Counted from the stretch's first letter, positions 10,916 through 22,484 are shown. The stretch: DNA of 64,000 bases from Thysanoteuthis rhombus (GCA_963457665.1 OY735227.1:44891459-44955458); one strand, 5' to 3'. Notes: generated from the sequence alone by a model not told the origin. Numbers and translations: made by a program.

Positions 10916-11319
10916 CACGAAACATTGCAACTTTTCCTTCAAACTGCATTCAGCATATTGAAGTGAAAATAAATATAAGAACCCCACCTTGCACCTAAAC
11001 AGAAAAATACTCCACTTGAAAGTAAATTAGAAGATGAAAATTCATGAAATAATCAAAAGAATTACTGGAGAACTATGCAAAATGTAGGTAACTAGGTAGG
11101 TCTGATAAGAAAGGAACAAGAGGAAAATAATGGACAAGAAGACTGGTTGCTTCAGGGCCAAACTCTACTCCTTCTTCAATTCCGATAAAAACTGCAACTA
11201 TTATAATTATGGATATAAATATTGTGTTGCACTTTTTGTATGAATATATTTCTTTATTAGAAGAAATAAACCCGTGAGTGTGATAGATTTTTGGCAATAT
11301 CTAAGACTAGTCAACAGAT

Positions 11320-11520
11320 CAGTTTGTAAGACAGCTTCTAGACAACGCGTTGGTCGTGAGTTCAAATCACGGTAGGAGAATGTGAATTTTACATATCGAT
11401 TCTCATGAGAATTGTCCTTGTGGTTCTTGTTAGGGTAGGAAAACCAAGTTGACTGCAGATTTTGTACGGGAGTTTGACAACAAAATGATAAATAAAAAGA
11501 ATTTGTTCACTTTGTTTCAT
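11320..11520 (+). mobile_element. tRNA-like SINE head and body
   Basis: GCGTTGGTCGTGAGTTCAAA followed by TCACGG gives a T-arm/B-box with stem. The A-box region (GTAAGACAGCTTCTAGACAA) is weak. The body has GAATTGTCCTTGTGG and an A-rich end. Confidence 0.5.
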
Positions 11521-11634
11521 CATACTATTAAAAGTCAGAATAGGGGAGGTTGTTTAGGATGACTGGGATTAAGAATGATGGTCCGAGAAGTTACAATGAA
11601 AAACAACTGAAATATCCATAACTTGTATGAATAA

Positions 11635-12005
11635 ATCACCATAGCCCCTGCGCGTACCAGAACTAATTATTTAAAAAATTAACATACATTATCTTTAAAA
11701 GAAAAAAAATGTTCCATTTGAAATTATCTAAAAAAAATACCAGGACAAGATTCAAGCATTATTGATCCAAATTAACAATTAAGATCCTGAAAAACTCTCT
11801 TTAAAAAAATTTAAAAAAATGTTTTTAGATGGTTCGTAGTGATGTACTCATGCAAATTTTCAAGGAAAATGTGTCCAGGAGCACACAGAATCACACACAC
11901 ACACACACAGAGAAAAGCAAAGAGAGAAGAATCTGTAGCACACTTGGCTAGTGGGTCAGGTAGGCCCTCTGTTGGGGCTACAATGATCCAATAAAACAGT
12001 ACCAA
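11635..12005 (-). repeat. Dispersed family B copy with (CA)n
   Basis: The complement of the family: GTACCAGAACTAATTATTT, a T/A-rich middle, a (CA)n run at 11890-11908 and GGTAGGCCCTCTGTTGGGGC. The 64-codon minus frame is derived from it. Confidence 0.8.
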
Positions 12006-12302
12006 ATTGCCATAAGAAAGTTTTTAAATAAAACACTTACCTTTCAAGCAATGCAAGGAATTGAAAATCAACACAGTATGTATTGCAGTAAAATACCAAG
12101 GGAATTTTTTCATCACATTTCATATTCTACTTATCCTTTTTTTCAATACATTTGGACAAGATTATTTTTTTTAAATATCAGTGTGAAATGATATCAGTAG
12201 GAAATCATACACATAATTAGAGCCATTTTGCCATAGTTATAATATCAGTAGTAGCCAACAGCCCCATATCCTTTCTAACCCTCATTAAACAACCTTGCCT
12301 CT

Positions 12303-12430
12303 CTCTCCCTTCCTACCCTCTTATCAAACTATCTAAATGTATTTCCCACTCTCCCTTCCTAACATCCTATCAAACAACCTTTCTTTTCTCCCCTTGCAAG
12401 CAGTTTGATAAGAAGGTAGAGAGGGAGAGT
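12303..12430. repeat. Imperfect inverted repeat of a pyrimidine-rich 28-mer
   Basis: CTCTCCCTTCCTACC...TTATCAAACT (12303-12330) pairs with the complement at about 12412-12430 with three mismatches in about 28 positions. A direct half-copy (12349-12378) lies between. The arms could form a hairpin with a loop of about 75-80 bases. Confidence 0.75.
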
Positions 12431-13340
12431 TTCATTGTCATTAAATGCAACTCATGAATTAGAGAGTTACACACACCCAAGTCAAAACTTTAAAGATATT
12501 TAAATTATGGTAAAACATTTTGAATTTTTTATTAAAAAGTTTTTTTTCATTTGATAACAATATAAAACTGATCCCCCACTTTATCAAAACCCACTCCATA
12601 TACAGAGGCTCTAAAAACAGTCTAAAATCTTCTTTAAATATGCAAAAGTAATTTTTCTTTTAATACCATCTTATTGAAGCATACTGTATGTTCCAACATT
12701 ATATGCAAATCAATAAAATTATAATTATAAAAGTAATGATCACAGAGTCATGAAATTTTGACCAAACGTTCAACAGACATTTCTGAAGAATATCACAAAA
12801 TCTTATGATAACACAGAATTTTATTTATGCTGGAAAATGCAAAATATAATTATTTAAGAATGTTTAAATTTCATGGGTGTTAGCAAAAAAAAATTGCCAA
12901 GACTGAAACTCGGTGGCCAAGCTAGTTTGACTGCTAAAAGGTGCTAAATAGATAAAAAATTGCCAAGAAATGGCCAAACTCATTAAGCACCTCTGCACTA
13001 ATTAGTCGAAGACAATCCATGCAATTTGTACGTGAAAAGAATCAATTTGATATGACAGGAAGATAAAAAAATGAACAAAAATGTCCAAACAACAATGATT
13101 TATTCTAAGAAATGACATACAAAGCAAACGATCACAAGTTCAGTTGAATAATACAATAGAAAAGCAATATTATTTGCTGATATAATTCCCACTTACCAAC
13201 CTTTGGCCTTGAATACTAAACCTTTTCTCAAAAAACACAAAGTGAAACATGGGTTGAAAAAATATTGAAGAATACATGAAAATGTCTTGGAAATAACTTT
13301 CCTTGGAAATTTTTTTCCACACATTATACCAAAAGAGTAG
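12430..13340. other. Non-coding stretch
   Basis: AT-rich sequence without a supported gene. It contains a fragment (12885-12990) related to the body of the 6.8-kb MITE (GCTAGTTTGACTGCTAAAAG). Confidence 0.7.
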
Positions 13341-13344
13341 AAAT

Positions 13345-13650
13345 AAGAAAGTTGCTTGCCATGCCGCACGACACAATTGGAAATGATTTTGTCTCCATTT
13401 TTCGAATGATCCATAGAGACCCAATCATTGTTTGTAGCAAATGTAGGTTTTTACAGGGTGCTTGCCTGATGCTTAAGATGGACTGCTTTGCAGGGCTAAA
13501 GGGCTCAAACTGCCCTGTTATTTACCAATAGCCATAGGTAGAAGTGGATTCATGCCTTTCCAAATGGCATGAGTGCAAAGTGAACGCAAACAATCCCAGC
13601 CAGAATTTGATCTCTGTGCCAATAACCGTTAGACCACCTGCTCCTCCTAA
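13345..13650 (-). mobile_element. SINE family H copy
   Basis: Keeps the tRNA-like head (GGTGGTCTAACGGTTATTGG), a degraded B box and the body blocks CCATCTTAAGCATCAGGC and AATGATTGGGTCTCTATGGA. Confidence 0.8.
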
Positions 13651-14147
13651 ATAGAATAAACCATTCATTTTTAAAATGACGAAAACTAAATTTACTTATT
13701 TACTCATCTTGAATTTCAAAAAATTATTTCAGTTCAAGTCAAAAAAATCTCTTAAGGTGATAATTTCCAATTTTCCTTGAAAAATCAGATTAAATGTGAT
13801 TGACCCTTTCTCAACATCTTTTACAAAATCTTCAGCAAAAGATCTTGATTTAATGCAAAAATTAGATTTTCCGCAGAGGGTTACAGTAAATGATAGGGAC
13901 CAATCGTGAAATGTGGTACTATCCTGTCCATTTACAGCAGTGGGGACAGAATGCCCAATGTGCTTACAACAAGTATGCAGTGCCAGATTAAGGCATTGGT
14001 ATTTAGGGATGCAGCCCAAGGGCCTCTGCCAATTAGAGGACCTCCTGAGATTGAGTGAAAAGTTAATTCATATGTGAATGCTGAATCAAAGTACTCTAAA
14101 TGATCTATTTAAAGCAGGAATGAATTTATACAATGTATATATGTTTG

Positions 14148-14420
14148 TGTCCGCTCGAATTCTGTGATGGTTAGCATGTCTGCCCTACGTGCAGAAGGTC
14201 CGATTCCCTGTATGAGTGAAGAGCGTGGAAAACTCAAGCTGTGTGATCGGGTTGAAGGCATATATCGACCGTTGCGTCCTCCCCCATGAAAAGCATGCCT
14301 TTATCTATCTTCCAAGATGTCTGACCAATGTGGAAGATTATGGTTAACTGATTACCCCAAATGGGTTACACATTCTACAACGTAGCAGAGGAAGCATTTA
14401 TGATAAAAATATATATTTGT
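14148..14420 (+). mobile_element. tRNA-headed SINE, second type
   Basis: GTGATGGTTAGCATGTCTGC followed by AGAAGGTCCGATTCCCTG gives clear A- and B-box-like motifs at tRNA spacing. The body (GCGTCCTCCCCCATGAAAAG, CCAAATGGGTTACACATTCT) is unlike family H. No second copy in the window. Confidence 0.65.
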
Positions 14421-14594
14421 AGTAAACATTGTATGGTTTACATACATGTCATATAACAGTTTGAGACATCAAACAGACTTTACAATATGGAATAGTTTAC
14501 CTGGGCCCTTAAAAATGATAGCATATATGAAATTTATGGACATACATATTGCGTTCATATACATGGATAATTGAGACTTGCATTGCAGTGAGCT

Positions 14595-14775
14595 TGGAGA
14601 AGAGCGTTTTGTTGACAACAAATGGATATTTTTTGTTTTGTTTTTATTAATTTTTCTATTTTTTATCATTCTTTAAATTCAGCGTTTTTATTACGTCATT
14701 AGAACATGAATGAAATTCTATTTTACTACAGTTGCATTCCTTAGTATTGTTAATTATAATATAAGTGGATAATGG
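14595..14775 (+). repeat. Dispersed family F copy
   Basis: Shares the ATCATTCTTTAAATTCAGC and TCATTAGAACATGAATGAAA blocks and following sequence with 26350-26570, in the same order and orientation. No coding frame. Confidence 0.75.
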
Positions 14776-15084
14776 TTTTATTGGTTGGAATCCTGCAAAC
14801 CGAATTTACTTGCGTTTAATGATGACTAATGAGACTAAAAAGCAGAGCTTCTTCAAGATGAAAGATATTCTCAAGAATATAAACAGATCATCAACAGCCC
14901 ACGAATGAGAAAATAGACTTTCTCTCACGGCAATCAAAAACAAGGTTTTCAAGAACTTACAATTTACTGACGTTTGGAGAAATTTGCTTTCTTCCCAAGA
15001 AATTTACACTAAACAAATGCTTGAATTTTAATTGTTGTTATCCTTATAAAAATAAATCTAATTTTTCCCTCTAGAAAATAATTC

Positions 15085-15240
15085 TAGCAACCTCACTGTT
15101 GCGATAGCTCAAGGGCCTCACTCTACCTGTAGCTCAATGGCTCCATGGTAGCTGTTGCCCAAGCGCTTCATGGTAACAGTAGCCCAAGGGCCTCACAGTC
15201 GCTGTAGCTCAACAGTCTCACAGTACTGTAACCCACAAAA
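15085..15240. repeat. Degenerate ~25-bp tandem repeat, about six copies
   Basis: Units follow GGGCCTCACAGTAGCTGTAG then CTCAA, with 20-30 percent differences between copies. The block is GC-richer than its surroundings. No longer structure was seen. Confidence 0.8.
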
Positions 15241-15522
15241 TTTTAATTGGGTCCTGCAAGTATGGACGATAAAAAAGGGCATCTCTAAGAGAAGAAGTTA
15301 TGAACTACTGAAAAATTATCTCACAAGAAGAAAGTTTGAATATATTATATTCATCAGGATTTAGCAGATAAACCTGAAATGAATAATAGACTTTAAATTC
15401 ACTGCAAAAGACTTTAAATTATTTAGATTTAATCCTCACATATTTTCAAAACTGTTTCCACTAGTTCCATTACTTCAAAAATAACTCAGAATTAAAATAT
15501 ATTTCATCAAGTTTTCCAACAA

Positions 15523-15542
15523 TTGAATTGAATTCAATTCAA
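15523..15542. repeat. 20-bp perfect palindrome
   Basis: The sequence around GAATTGAATTCAATTC is identical on both strands over 20 bases. It is probably chance in AT-rich DNA. Confidence 0.9.
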
Positions 15543-16061
15543 ATCATGAAATGAGGAGATCTATTCACAATGGAATCTCATGTATAATGCAACTTCTTAT
15601 TTTTGTATGGGAAAAGGATGAATATATTTCATTATCTTGGAAAATGTCACACCTATTTTTGTAAATAAAAGGATTTCATTTCCAAGTATAATGTTACTCC
15701 CTATTTTGTTTGGAAAAATATGAATAAATTTTATTCTCATGATTGATAAATACAATCCCACTTTGCTATGTATGGAAGGAGTGAAATAATCAGTTTTCAA
15801 CAATCTTTAATTTATTCTTATTACTGGATGAAATGTTGTAACATAACATTTCTGTTATTAATTTTATTAGTCATAGAAAAATGGTCCGAGTCAATGTTGT
15901 GATAAAAATAACTAAAAATTGAGATGAAGGTAAAAACTTGTCAAAATTAATTTTTCAAAAATAAGTTTTCAGTTCATGTAATGTATTGTCTAATCGTTCA
16001 TTAAGATGATTTTTGAAGCCAGTATAAACCCTGAATGCGGATATCTTCTGCTATTTCAGAG

Positions 16062-16152
16062 AGGGATGAAGATGAGGGCATCTATCATGAAAAGGTATCT
16101 GCCAGCCAGAAACAGGAGACGGCCAGTTATCAGAGAGTCAGAGGGATTGTTT
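16062..16152 (+). CDS. Weak exon candidate, plus strand
   Basis: An acceptor (TTCTGCTATTTCAG) precedes RDEDEGIYHEKVSASQKQET then ASYQRVRGIV and a TAA. The block is GC-richer than its surroundings. It could be a short terminal exon or a transposon fragment. Confidence 0.25.
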
Positions 16153-16734
16153 AAAAGTTAGACTATTAGATATTTTATTGATACAGGTAAACTAAATGGC
16201 CAAGATATCACACTTCCCCTATTTCATTTTGGCTCTTGATTGTCACATTTTACATATATACACTAAATAGAATAAATAAAATAGTCATCAAAATACAAAA
16301 AACTTCTTTGATAACAATAAATAAAGGAAGGGAAAATAAAAAGCGAGAAGATGTTCCAATTGCAACATCCCAAAAATGGTTGATTTTATTTCTGCACCAA
16401 ACTTGTCTCAGACATAACTGTACCAACATTGGAAAGAACTTTTGCCATTAAAATTCTACCCAATGTCAGATTATTCCTCAGGCAGTTGAAAACCACCAAA
16501 TTTTTACCCAGGGGCCTCCCCGGGTTGTATGGCCCTTCTCCAAGAGCTGAACTAAATTCAATTTAGCTCTATGAATATTCAAGCCCTACAAACCAGGTGA
16601 GAAAATACTGAAGTGGTATACAGAAGAGGTCAAATGTTGTAGAAATGTTTAAAAATGAAAATATGGTTAGTTTTCTCTTCATCTTATCCTACAAAAGACT
16701 TTCAGTAAATATTCCTTAATGATATTTTTATGCT

Positions 16735-17075
16735 TTTTAGATGTGCACATCTATTGCAGTGATAGCTGTCACTGACTATCTGACAAATTGACGTAGCAAA
16801 CATCTCACAAATTTTTCATCAAGCATTCCTTTCCAATCCTATGAAAGAAATGCTTATATCTGATGTCACTTAAGATTCATTTTAAAACCTTGTATCTTAA
16901 CTGGCTTAGGGCCAGTTTCATCGATAGGTTCATTCTGGTTCATAAGTTTGTTTATAAAATAAAATGTGATTTCAATGATTTAATGCATAATAAATTCATA
17001 ACCATCATAAAAGTACAAGGGAGAAAACACATGTTTAAATAGTGCATCTATGGTCTGACTTTCAGGCTTGTTTTT
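16735..17075 (-). repeat. Dispersed family E copy, inverted and shorter
   Basis: Contains GATGTGCACATCTATTGCAG, TTAACTGGCTTAGGGCCAGT and CATCTATGGTCTGACTTTCA, each the complement of a block in the 3.0-3.6 kb copy. Confidence 0.7.
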
Positions 17076-17164
17076 ATGTCACAAGTGGAAATCTGAAATC
17101 AGTACACTGAATAAGACTAAAATCAAATGACAGATCCCTGTCAGGTTTGACAATGGGATGAACA

Positions 17165-17385
17165 GCTTTTATTATTAATACTGCTTGGGCTGGAAGAGTG
17201 TGTTTTTTTAATAATTATGCTTACAGGGTTGAAGGGCTCCATCAGTCACACTATTTTACTTTTAACCAGGAGCTAGAAAGTGGATTCATGTCCTGCCCAA
17301 GCATATCAATGCAAAGTGATCAGCAGGAATTAGAACTCAGATTACTGATTCTATCTTTTGTGTTAATAGCGGTTAGGCACAAGGC
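17165..17385 (-). mobile_element. SINE family H fragment
   Basis: Head side is decayed (CCTAACCGCTATTAAC, GAGTTCTAATTCC). The body blocks CATGAATCCACTT and GGAGCCCTTCAACCC remain; the distal half is lost. Confidence 0.65.
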
Positions 17386-17689
17386 CAAATAAGAGGAAAT
17401 AGAGGCAGGAAAATTCTTTGCCCCAATCTCCCCAGAGGGGAAGGCCAGCTTCCCTTGGCTCTAGGAGAAAATATAACTCACCAAACGAGTCCTTCTACAA
17501 ATTCATTTCTTTGATATTTCACAAAAGTCACAAAATTATAGAATAATTCAATTTAAAAGCATACTTTTGAGAGAGGTCCATTTCCGCCTCATTGGGTATG
17601 GCGATGTCTTGTTTTGCATGGAATTTCGCCTCTCAAATGGAACCTGTCAACAGGATTTGCACACTGCTGGTATTAGAGCATTATAAACA

Positions 17690-17791
17690 ACCCCCTCCTC
17701 TCTCCTTGTACTCTGCAAAGGTTCCCATTGACCACAATGATGTGTAGCCACTTTTGTATAATATCAAGATCAGGCGTCTCTGGAAAATGAG
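17690..17791 (-). CDS. Weak exon candidate
   Basis: A long pyrimidine tract ending TTTTCCAG precedes TPDLDIIQKWLHIIVVNGNL and CRVQGERRG. The frame is also open upstream of the acceptor to 17876. The donor side is unclear. Nothing identifies the product. Confidence 0.25.
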
Positions 17792-18411
17792 ATGAAGAGA
17801 AAAGAAACCAGTTTCCCTTCAAGAAAAGGGAGGAATACAACAAAGTACCAAATCTATACCACATCTGGTCGACCAAATAACTTTCTTTTTTTTATTCACA
17901 AACGGAGAAAACTGTTTGCAATAAAAACAACCATAAATATGGAATGAGTGCACAAGTTTTTGCGTGTGTGCAGTGGATCCTTGATTTTAGAAATTCTTGG
18001 AAAGATGTTGATCAAAAGCTGCAAAGTCTCTTAAATCTTATTATCTTGACTTTTTTTCATCAGATGAATATTAATGATGAATCAATCAATATATAGTAAT
18101 TAGAATATACCCGTAAAAAATGATGGGGTTAATTATGTATGGATCGGCACTACAGAGTCCAAAGCTACTTTATATTATCTATTATCTATTTTTAATAATT
18201 CAACTATCCATTTTCAAGTTTTTTTAGAGTTGCAACTCAGCTTAAGCTGATTTAAAGGGTGATCAGACATAAACTCCCAAGAGTTTCTATAACGTAATCT
18301 TCATTGTTTTGTTATAAGAGGAAGGTAAATTAACCAATGAGATAAATGCACAAACAAACAGAAAAGAAATTTGCATATATGCCTACCGAATATTTACTTT
18401 ATGAATTTTTA

Positions 18412-18565
18412 TACAGGTGTTTCTTTCATCCTAATTTCTGTTGCTTTTTATTATACTAGTTGGTTTAGATGCAAGAATCATTGAAGTTCTCTGATAAAGC
18501 ATTGTCATTATTAACTTATGAATGGTATTTCTTTCATCTTAATTTCAGTTGCTTTTTATTCAATT
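18412..18565 (-). repeat. Two copies of a SINE-like 3' tail
   Basis: TTTCTTTCATC(C/T)TAATTTC followed by (T/A)GTTGCTTTTTATT occurs at 18419-18452 and 18529-18562. The complement matches the 3' tail of the tRNA(Ser/Leu)-like SINE at 51.3 kb and the plus-strand copies at 45970-46025 and 46440-46500. Confidence 0.55.
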
Positions 18566-19880
18566 AGTAAATAGTACGGATTGGAAATAAGTCAAGATCC
18601 AAACTAAGATCCTTTTTATCTCAGGTAGCCAGTGTGTGTATTACAAGTATTCTATCATTTGATCTACTAGTTCTAATGATTTCAGAAGATCAAATCTTGT
18701 CATATAGACAAAAGGTAATTAAAATTAAAATGAAAGAAATACTAGTTGATAATTAATGATGGTCTTTTAAATCATGTGTTACTGAAAGATAACTTTATGT
18801 TTAGAAAAAGCAAAAAATGTTAAACTAAAAAAGATTTGAAGAAATAAATGAGAAAAATTAATGAAATCATTTTTGTAACTAAGTATAAGAACACCAACAG
18901 TTTTCTGGCAACTCATCGTCCAAAACCTGTTCCAATCTGAACAGAAATATGAGCGACAGGACTCTCACATAATTTCATGGAATGGTCATAGGTGACATTG
19001 TGTGTAGAGTTCTACGATAAAAAAAGCTTGAATCAGATCTACAGTGTAATTACAGTGAAGGACAGCTTCGAACTTATTAATATTATAGAATGTGTGTGTG
19101 CAAATAGTGGCAGTGCAAGGTTTGTCTACACCCCCAGCAATTCTTTTTTTAGTTTATTTTTTAGATTTTTTAGCATTATTAATTTTTTTTTATACATATT
19201 TTTAGATTATTTTTTCAAATTTTTTTTTTATTCAGATTTTTCATGGTTCCTCAGAAATATGGTGATTCCAGTACTCTTGCGACTCCCCACAGTAACTGGG
19301 TCTGAAGGTCCCACACATTGCCTTTGGTATAAAGTGTTAAGAAGAAACAAATGAGTGTATAACGCAGATGAAACTTCAATTAATATACCAACATATGTTT
19401 CATATATATCAATAAATTGTATCATTTATAATAATGTATTGCATTTAACCATTCAATTCATATGTAATATTTGTAAAATATGAGTTTATATCAGTCTTAA
19501 TGCTTTAAAGATATAAGATGTGCAATATTAGTGGGTCAAAAGTGTATTATTGAATTAACATTAAGCGACCTCTATTGGACTGATGAAATGGAAAATCTGG
19601 CACAGCTTTGGACCCAAGGGTGCCAGGAAATCGATGGTGTATCTGTAGCACTTTGAAATTATACAGACACTATTTTATCTGAAAAAAATAATAAAACCTT
19701 TTGCTAATGGGTAAAGCATGCAAAAAGTCTGGTTGAGTAGACCAACACACACACTGATTATTATGTAGCCGATGTTGCATTTAGAAAGAAAAAAGGAAAA
19801 ATTGACAGAATAAAATTATTTTAGTAATAAGAAAAATCTTGTGAAATCAGATTAATTTCTTTCAACTTCAATTGGTTTGA
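18566..19880. other. Non-coding stretch
   Basis: AT-rich sequence with a T-rich run (19142-19235). The 120-codon plus frame at 18992-19354 is mostly Phe/Ile from that run. No repeat family from this window was recognised here. Confidence 0.65.
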
Positions 19881-19887
19881 AATGCAG

Positions 19888-20487
19888 GTGCCTAACCAGG
19901 GAATAATACGGGTGCCTAACCAGGGAATAATACGGGTGCCTAACCAGGGAATAATACGGGTGCCTCACCAGGGAATAATACGGGTGCCTAACCAGGGAAT
20001 AATACGGGTGCCTAACCAGGGAATAATACGGGTGCCTAACCAGGGAATAATACGGGTGCCTCACCAGGGAATAATACGGGTGCCTCACCAGGGAATAATA
20101 CGGGTGCCTAACCAGGGAATAATACGGGTGCCTAACCAGGGAATAATACGGGTGCCTAACCAGGGAATAATACGGGTGTCTAACCAGGGAATAATACGGG
20201 TGCCTAACCAGGGAATAATACGGGTGCCTAACCAGGGAATAATACGGGTGCCTCACCAGGGAATAATACGGGTGCCTAACCAGGGAATAATACGGGTGCC
20301 TAACCAGGGAATAATACGGGTGCCTAACCAGGGAATAATACGGGTGCCTAACCAGGGAATAATACGGGTGCCTAACCAGGAAATAATACGGGTGCCTAAC
20401 CAGGAAATAATACGGGTGCCTAACCAGGAAATAATATGGGTGCCTAACCAGGAAATAATACGGGTGCCTAACCAGGGAATAATACGG
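19888..20487. repeat. Minisatellite, 25 units of 24 bp
   Basis: The array runs for exactly 25 units with no length change. Each unit starts GTGCCTAACCAGGG and ends AATAATACGG. Variants are few: AAC/CAC in the middle (a minority CAC), one GTGTCT unit, and a cluster of GGAAAT units near the right end with one ATATGG. Because 24 is a multiple of three and the unit lacks stops in one frame per strand, both strands show long frames (VPNQGIIR on plus, HPYYSLVR on minus). These are repeat artefacts as far as I can see. Degenerate half-copies continue to about 20570 on the right. Confidence 0.97.
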
Positions 20488-20570
20488 GTGCTTAACGGTT
20501 AGATTAATGCAAGAGCCTATCATTAGGATAGTGCAAGTGCCTATTAACTGATTGATGCAAGTGCCTAACA

Positions 20571-21875
20571 TATGAATTTTTCAAATATGAAATATCCCTT
20601 ACAGATAGGGAAACTGAATTCATGAAAATATCTTTATGGCATTTAGGTTTCTTCCTTAATGATTTTATGAAAAATAATACAACCCTGATCTCAAATAGAT
20701 ATTTTGAATCAACAGTTTATACTTTGAAGAGTGCATTAATCTCTTGAACTGAAAATTCAAACAAGTGTTGGAAAACAAAATTATTATTGATCTGGTTTTG
20801 TCTGAATCTCTTAGCTGTAGTATTGTCATTATTAATTTCAAGTAGTTTTTCATGTCATATCATTTTTTTTGTCTGAGTAGTAGTCCATATAATAGTCTTG
20901 AGTTGTCTGAATTTTTTGGAGAAAGTATTGTCCATCTATATACTATGAAAATGTTTCTGTGTCTCAGACATTCATTTTAAAATCATCCTTAAAATTCTAA
21001 AAAAAATTTGAAAACTCTTCATTCTTACAAACATTGGCCCGTCTTGTGTAATGTTTTTATTGATGGATGCCTTTGATGTACCTGTTATGGTTGCTTAGTA
21101 TTCATTTTTCAATAGTACTTTTCTTTTCAACTTGTACCACAATGATTAGAACGTTTTACATTCTACAATCTTTGAGTGACCGGCATAGATGAGAAATGAA
21201 GGATTATCTTCAAATGAACTCAAATCCCGTACTTTTGGAAATCTGTTTGAGATGAACAATGCCTTACTGTTGGGGCCACAGAAGCCAATCAGCAGACATA
21301 AGACACTATCCATAGCAGACAGGCCCCCACACCCCCAGATAAGGGATAGAAAATATTATGAGTTTTTCTCATAAATTAAATCCAATTTTACACTGGGCAT
21401 TTCAATCACAAATGCGACATTGGACTTCTTGAAATTCCTTAGCTTAATAATTGGAAGGGATCTTGTTTAGTTTTGTTTTTTTCTGGCTTTTTTTTCCAAC
21501 ATAATTCACTATCCATCCATGATTTCGTCAAGTTTTGATTCACAATCTGGAGTTAGTCAGTTTTACAAGGTACTTTCATTTATTTTATGGCATCAGTACA
21601 TTTTAAACAAAAATTGAAATTCATATAAGTTAGCATGCTTGTACCTGGTAAGTAGACAAAATGTAACCATTTAAAAACTTCAGGTGATGTAAGCAGAAAT
21701 TTCATCCATTCTTAGAGAACCACTGATCCCAAACACAGAAACATTGTAAAAAAAAAAAAAGTAACAAATATTCATTGTATTTAAACAAACCCCAAATTCA
21801 TTGATTCTTAGTGGTCTTTAGTTAGTATTTTACTTGGTAAATTTTCTGAAATTTTAAGCTGGCAAGACATATGGC

Positions 21876-21880
<5 letters not shown>
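20571..21880. other. Non-coding stretch
   Basis: No supported gene. A GC-richer patch at 21225-21350 has a short plus frame (NLFEMNNALLLGP) that I cannot assign. Confidence 0.6.

Positions 21881-21914
<34 letters not shown>
21881..21914. repeat. (TA)n array left of the hammerhead motif
   Basis: TA run lying about 55 bases before the ribozyme stem I. With a shorter TA run (about 21960-21970) and the right-hand array it could extend stem I pairing. Confidence 0.97.
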
Positions 21915-21918
<4 letters not shown>

Positions 21919-21969
21919 CACGGTATATGTGGTACAAATCAGGCTAGCAGTATAACATGATATATATAT

Positions 21970-22025
21970 ATTCGCCTGATGAGGCCCAAACAGGGCAGAA
22001 ACATGAGCTAGTTTGTGTAGCGGAT
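21970..22025 (+). ncRNA. Hammerhead ribozyme motif (type I topology)
   Basis: The core CTGATGA (21976-21982) is followed by stem II GCCC/GGGC with loop AAACA (21984-21996) and GAA (21998-22000). Stem III is ACAT/GTGT (22001-22004 with 22015-22018, one T-G wobble). The predicted cleavage triplet is GTA (22017-22019). Stem I is ATTCGC (21970-21975) paired with GCGGAT (22020-22025), with one wobble. The fold is therefore open at stem I, the usual form in animal retroelements. One defect is visible: the closing pair of stem II (21983/21997) is G-A where G-C is canonical, so activity may be reduced. (TA)n arrays on both sides could extend stem I. Hammerheads of this kind are known in Penelope-like elements, retrozymes and schistosome satellites. 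No reverse transcriptase is visible beside it. Confidence 0.7.
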
Positions 22026-22033
22026 CCACATTC

Positions 22034-22035
<2 letters not shown>

Positions 22036-22072
<37 letters not shown>
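22036..22072. repeat. (TA)n array right of the hammerhead motif
   Basis: TA run starting 11 bases after stem I of the ribozyme motif. It is complementary to the TA run just upstream of the motif. Confidence 0.97.
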
Positions 22073-22078
<6 letters not shown>

Positions 22079-22416
22079 TATATTTTGGGGATTTACAAAC
22101 AAAGCAGTTATATTAACATGACTCCTCAGCAGAATTGATCTAACACCATCTCCCCTTAAGCTATGATTTTAATATATAACTTTATTTTATTATTTTTAGG
22201 GTTGTGTCATAATATATGTAGTTCATTATTTTATATAGAGTATAATTATAATGTATCGCATATTGATGTTATTTTCTACTACACGTCATTTGATTTTTTG
22301 AAACAAAGGGCTTATTTACATAGGTTACCCTACAAATGTATTTGACGATGAGGGAACAATAAGTATAACAAGAGACTGGACTCATTGTTTGAGTCAATTC
22401 TATTGAGTGTTCACCC

Positions 22417-22419
<3 letters not shown>

Positions 22420-22465
<46 letters not shown>
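22420..22465. repeat. (TA)n microsatellite
   Basis: TA run of about 46 bases ending in CACACAC, directly before a SINE copy at 22485. Confidence 0.97.
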
Positions 22466-22473
<8 letters not shown>

Positions 22474-22484
22474 AGAAGGGTGTA

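Noticed and set aside
10595-10966. 123-codon plus frame
   Set aside because: It runs through a family D repeat (Tyr-rich from TATTATTAT) and shows no protein-like pattern.
14148-14230. True tRNA gene
   Set aside because: A- and B-box motifs fit, but no cloverleaf with a paired acceptor stem can be drawn; it is better explained as a SINE head. The same holds for 51255-51340 and 57690-57760.
18992-19354. 120-codon plus frame with many phenylalanines
   Set aside because: Much of it comes from a T-rich run; no domain or splice signals.
19575-19600. Second hammerhead core (CTGATGA at 19577)
   Set aside because: CTGATGA is present, but no stem II or GAAA with pairing partners follows. Other CTGATGA sites (32149, 30433, 51068 and others) fail in the same way.
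19852-20571. 239- and 206-codon repeat proteins on both strands
   Set aside because: Both frames arise automatically from a stop-free 24-bp tandem unit. There is no start context, signal or flanking coding sequence.
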